Below are positions 63,666-64,000 of a stretch of DNA of 64,000 nucleotides, one piece after another. The notes beneath the pieces were generated by a model. That model searched no databases. It worked only from the letters and a program-made list of their open reading frames with translations, and was not told the origin of the DNA. Source of the DNA: Synechococcus sp. CC9616 (GTDB taxonomy: Bacteria > Cyanobacteriota > Cyanobacteriia > PCC-6307 > Cyanobiaceae); contig NZ_KI911558.1 in the NCBI RefSeq assembly GCF_000515235.1, forward strand, positions 262,588 through 326,587. Reading direction: 5' to 3'. A program made the position numbers and the translations under genes. How positions within the stretch are numbered: position 1 is the stretch's first letter; every line of letters begins with the position of its first letter.

Positions 63666-64000
63666 TGCTGCCTCTCTGGCTTGGCTTGACCGGAGCCTGT
63701 GTGGGCAGCTTCACCAATGTGGTCGCCTGGCGTCTGCCCCGGGACGAGTCCGTGGTCTTCCCTGCCAGCCACTGTCCTCGCTGCGGGCATGCCATTCGCT
63801 GGCATGACAACGTTCCAGTGTTGGGCTGGCTGCTGCTGGCTGGACGCTGTCGCGATTGCCATACGCCGATTAGCTGGCGCTATCCGGCGGTGGAAGCTCT
63901 GAGTGCCTTGCTCTGGCTGAGCTCGCTGCTGGTCGCTCCCATGGGAGGTGGAGGTCTGCCCATCTGGCTGCAGCCTTGGGCTGGTGTCTTGCTGGTGGCG
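63665..64000 (+). CDS. Prepilin peptidase, N-terminal part (cut by window end)
   Basis: The ATG at 63665 overlaps the preceding stop (TGATG). N-terminal helix (LPLWLGLTGACVGSFTNVVAWRLP, GCVGSFTNVV-like motif), then a zinc-type cytoplasmic loop with two CxxC pairs (HCPRCGHAIRW and RCRDCHTPISW) and the first of the later helices. Cleaves leader peptides of type IV pilins/competence pseudopilins and N-methylates them. The GAD/FTGLP-type aspartates are beyond the window. Confidence 0.88.
   Translation, partial: MLPLWLGLTGACVGSFTNVVAWRLPRDESVVFPASHCPRCGHAIRWHDNVPVLGWLLLAGRCRDCHTPISWRYPAVEALSALLWLSSLLVAPMGGGGLPIWLQPWAGVLLVA

Overview
The window looks like chromosomal DNA of a marine picocyanobacterium of the Synechococcus type. 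The support is gene content: a CpcD-type N-terminal domain on ferredoxin-NADP reductase (petH), the KaiC-interacting kinase SasA, plant-type lycopene cyclase, Ycf55/DUF3685, OpcA beside zwf, a chloroplast-type tRNA-Glu, LpxD, and high-GC, densely packed genes with many 1-13 base overlaps and frequent GTG/TTG starts. There is no rRNA, CRISPR array, transposase or integrase.

Layout. 1-8 kb: end-truncated gyrA, lycopene cyclase, a GH57 glucan branching enzyme, leuA and a lone sugar-type ABC permease. 8-11 kb: a run of small proteins (Nif11-like, thiamine-binding YqgV-like, a secreted HExxH protein), an RluA-type pseudouridine synthase and a SemiSWEET. 11-19 kb: a PgpH-like HD phosphodiesterase, folD, a 2OG-oxygenase-like protein convergent with a ParB-like protein, crtE, a DUF212 membrane protein and a Dda/RecD-like helicase. 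19-29 kb: small membrane and secreted proteins, acylphosphatase, cobyrinate diamide synthase, opcA-zwf, petH, tRNA-Glu and sasA. 29-39 kb: secreted proteins, pepN, a cupredoxin-like gene, a rhomboid protease, a CrtISO/CrtI-like oxidoreductase, a three-gene operon led by a PPC-glutaredoxin fusion, a ribbon-helix-helix regulator with an 11-bp iteron operator, and a GluR0-like glutamate-receptor channel. 40-46 kb: PdeM-like phosphoesterase coupled to a membrane-anchored proline-rich protein, L,D-transpeptidase, a secreted protein built of two exact-length 190-residue repeats, a CBS protein, pgsA and a CSP41-like epimerase.

46.4-51.6 kb is an accessory, AT-rich island between the epimerase and hisA. 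It carries small secreted proteins, a TPR protein, a tandem array of one small secreted gene in three stages of decay, a truncated regulator, and near its far side a second copy of the first 14 codons of the epimerase. That direct repeat brackets the island and suggests how it arrived or rearranged.

51.7-64 kb returns to core genes: hisA, a Fur-family regulator lacking the structural zinc cysteines, Ycf55, a thioredoxin-fold protein, a CofE-like protein, a GNAT-like/unknown protein with a probable CTG start, ruvX, DUF3727, yqeG, proB (with an 11-G tract in the coding sequence), lpxD, leuB, a proteobacterial-type (class I) phosphoribulokinase, and the start of a prepilin peptidase.

Together the core genes cover carotenoid synthesis (crtL, crtE, CrtISO-like), leucine synthesis (leuA, leuB), the oxidative pentose phosphate entry step (zwf, opcA) and photosynthetic electron transfer (petH). 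The best candidates for new biology are the RHH/iteron/PPC-glutaredoxin locus, the 46-50 kb island with its decaying secreted family, the ParB-like/oxygenase pair, and several translationally coupled mini-proteins.
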